Source: Sinomicrobium sp. (GTDB lineage: Bacteria > Bacteroidota > Bacteroidia > Flavobacteriales > Flavobacteriaceae). Taken from it: a DNA stretch of 64,000 nt. A program made the translations under genes and the position numbers. Below are positions 63,459 to 64,000 of this stretch, in pieces. How positions within the stretch are numbered: the first letter of the stretch is position 1; each line of letters opens with the position of its first letter. The stretch covers positions 310,001 to 374,000 of the forward strand of contig JAJUFH010000001.1 of the NCBI GenBank assembly GCA_029266035.1, given 5' to 3'. The notes beneath the pieces were generated by a model, which made no database searches, was not told the origin of the DNA, and saw only the letters and a list, made by a program, of their open reading frames with translations.

Positions 63459-64000
63459 ATGAAAACACACTTTTTATCTTCTAAATACGCAGCACTGTTA
63501 TGCAGTATTGTACTTTTTGTAGCCTGCGACGATTCGGATACTGAGGATGACAATCCACAACAGCAGGAATGTATATCCCTTTTTCTACGAACCGAACAAG
63601 ATCAGATGAGTGACTTCGCCTACAATGCCATGACCGTCTTTGACGGGATTGTGTGGTCCTTTGGCGGACAAAACAACTATAGTGGAGAAGCTGCGGATAC
63701 AAGGCTGTGGAACAGTACGGACGGACAAAATTGGAGAACTGTACCCACAACAGGACTTGATGCCATAGCTGGACTAGGACATACCCTTACCACCTTCAAT
63801 GACAAGATGTTGCTCATCGGTGGAAAAGACAACAGTGGAAATCCAAGTAGCGAGGTTTGGGCAACTACCAACGGTACCGATTGGCTACTACAAACCGAAG
63901 ATCCACCATTTGGTGCGGTAGCAAACCATGCCGTAGTATCAGTAGGTGATACAGATATATACCTTATCGCCCAGAATGCATCGGGTACCGGTACTGTGGT
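63459..64000 (+). CDS. Kelch-like beta-propeller lipoprotein, 5' part (runs off window)
   Basis: The ATG at 63459 opens a frame that stays open to the last base, 180 codons so far. The signal peptide ends at a lipobox FVAC (Cys23) followed by Asp-rich DDSDTEDDN. The mature part has Kelch-type blades with Gly-Gly and Trp: YNAMTVFDGIVWSFGG, TRLWNSTDGQNWR, HTLTTFNDKMLLIGG, SEVWATTNGTDW. It is probably a surface-exposed binding protein; function unknown. The 3' end is outside the window. Confidence 0.78.
   Translation, partial: MKTHFLSSKYAALLCSIVLFVACDDSDTEDDNPQQQECISLFLRTEQDQMSDFAYNAMTVFDGIVWSFGGQNNYSGEAADTRLWNSTDGQNWRTVPTTGLDAIAGLGHTLTTFNDKMLLIGGKDNSGNPSSEVWATTNGTDWLLQTEDPPFGAVANHAVVSVGDTDIYLIAQNASGTGTV

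Overview
The window reads as chromosome of a gliding member of the Flavobacteriaceae (Bacteroidota). The grounds are three SusC/SusD nutrient-uptake loci, two ECF sigma/FecR pairs, the type IX secretion and gliding genes porV and gldJ, a PafA-type phosphatase, many lipoproteins with a clear lipobox, and promoters of the TTG-N22-TAnnTTTG type. No genus can be fixed from sequence reading alone.

Layout. 1-7644 (+) is the downstream part of a polysaccharide utilisation locus: the SusC tail, SusD, three clear GH43 lipoproteins, a GH43-like protein and an aldose 1-epimerase. It most likely serves arabinan or another arabinose-rich glycan and ends at a shared terminator. 7744-15876 is a second uptake locus (TlpA-like thioredoxin, SusD, SusC, FecR on the minus strand) with its ECF sigma gene divergent. 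15877-18295 is a repeat island holding one AAA ATPase gene, next to tRNA-Leu(UAG). 18485-25627 carries housekeeping genes (M20 dipeptidase, YjbR, DUF4230, cyclase, hemW, ruvC), two TonB-domain lipoproteins and a DUF456 protein. 25902-33757 (-) is a third uptake locus (ECF sigma, FecR, SusC, SusD, small lipoprotein). 34126-50483 holds der, era, an archaemetzincin-like lipoprotein, pafA, an MlaEF-type ABC pair, DUF389, mannose-1-phosphate guanylyltransferase, SprT, an SDR, an M28 peptidase, pyruvate dehydrogenase E2 and E1-alpha, cdd and porV. gldJ and murF follow on the plus strand. 53901-56598 has a TetR/SDR/NTF2 cluster and a beta carbonic anhydrase. 56995-63009 (-) is a complete RND efflux operon, and a partial Kelch-like lipoprotein gene runs off the right edge.

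The most unusual content is repeat-related. A palindromic element with a conserved GAGACGCA/TGCGTCTC core occurs intergenically at 16240 and, as the same or a one-base variant design, inside the coding sequence of the pyruvate dehydrogenase E2 gene, once in each interdomain linker. The ATPase gene at 16722 is flanked on both sides by four repeat types in mirrored order, and the same island contains two inverted-pair (REPIN-like) elements. Other points are an archaemetzincin-type cysteine/histidine signature in a lipoprotein with a displaced third zinc ligand, the absence of porU from between porV and gldJ, and a long nested hairpin between two TonB-domain lipoprotein genes.
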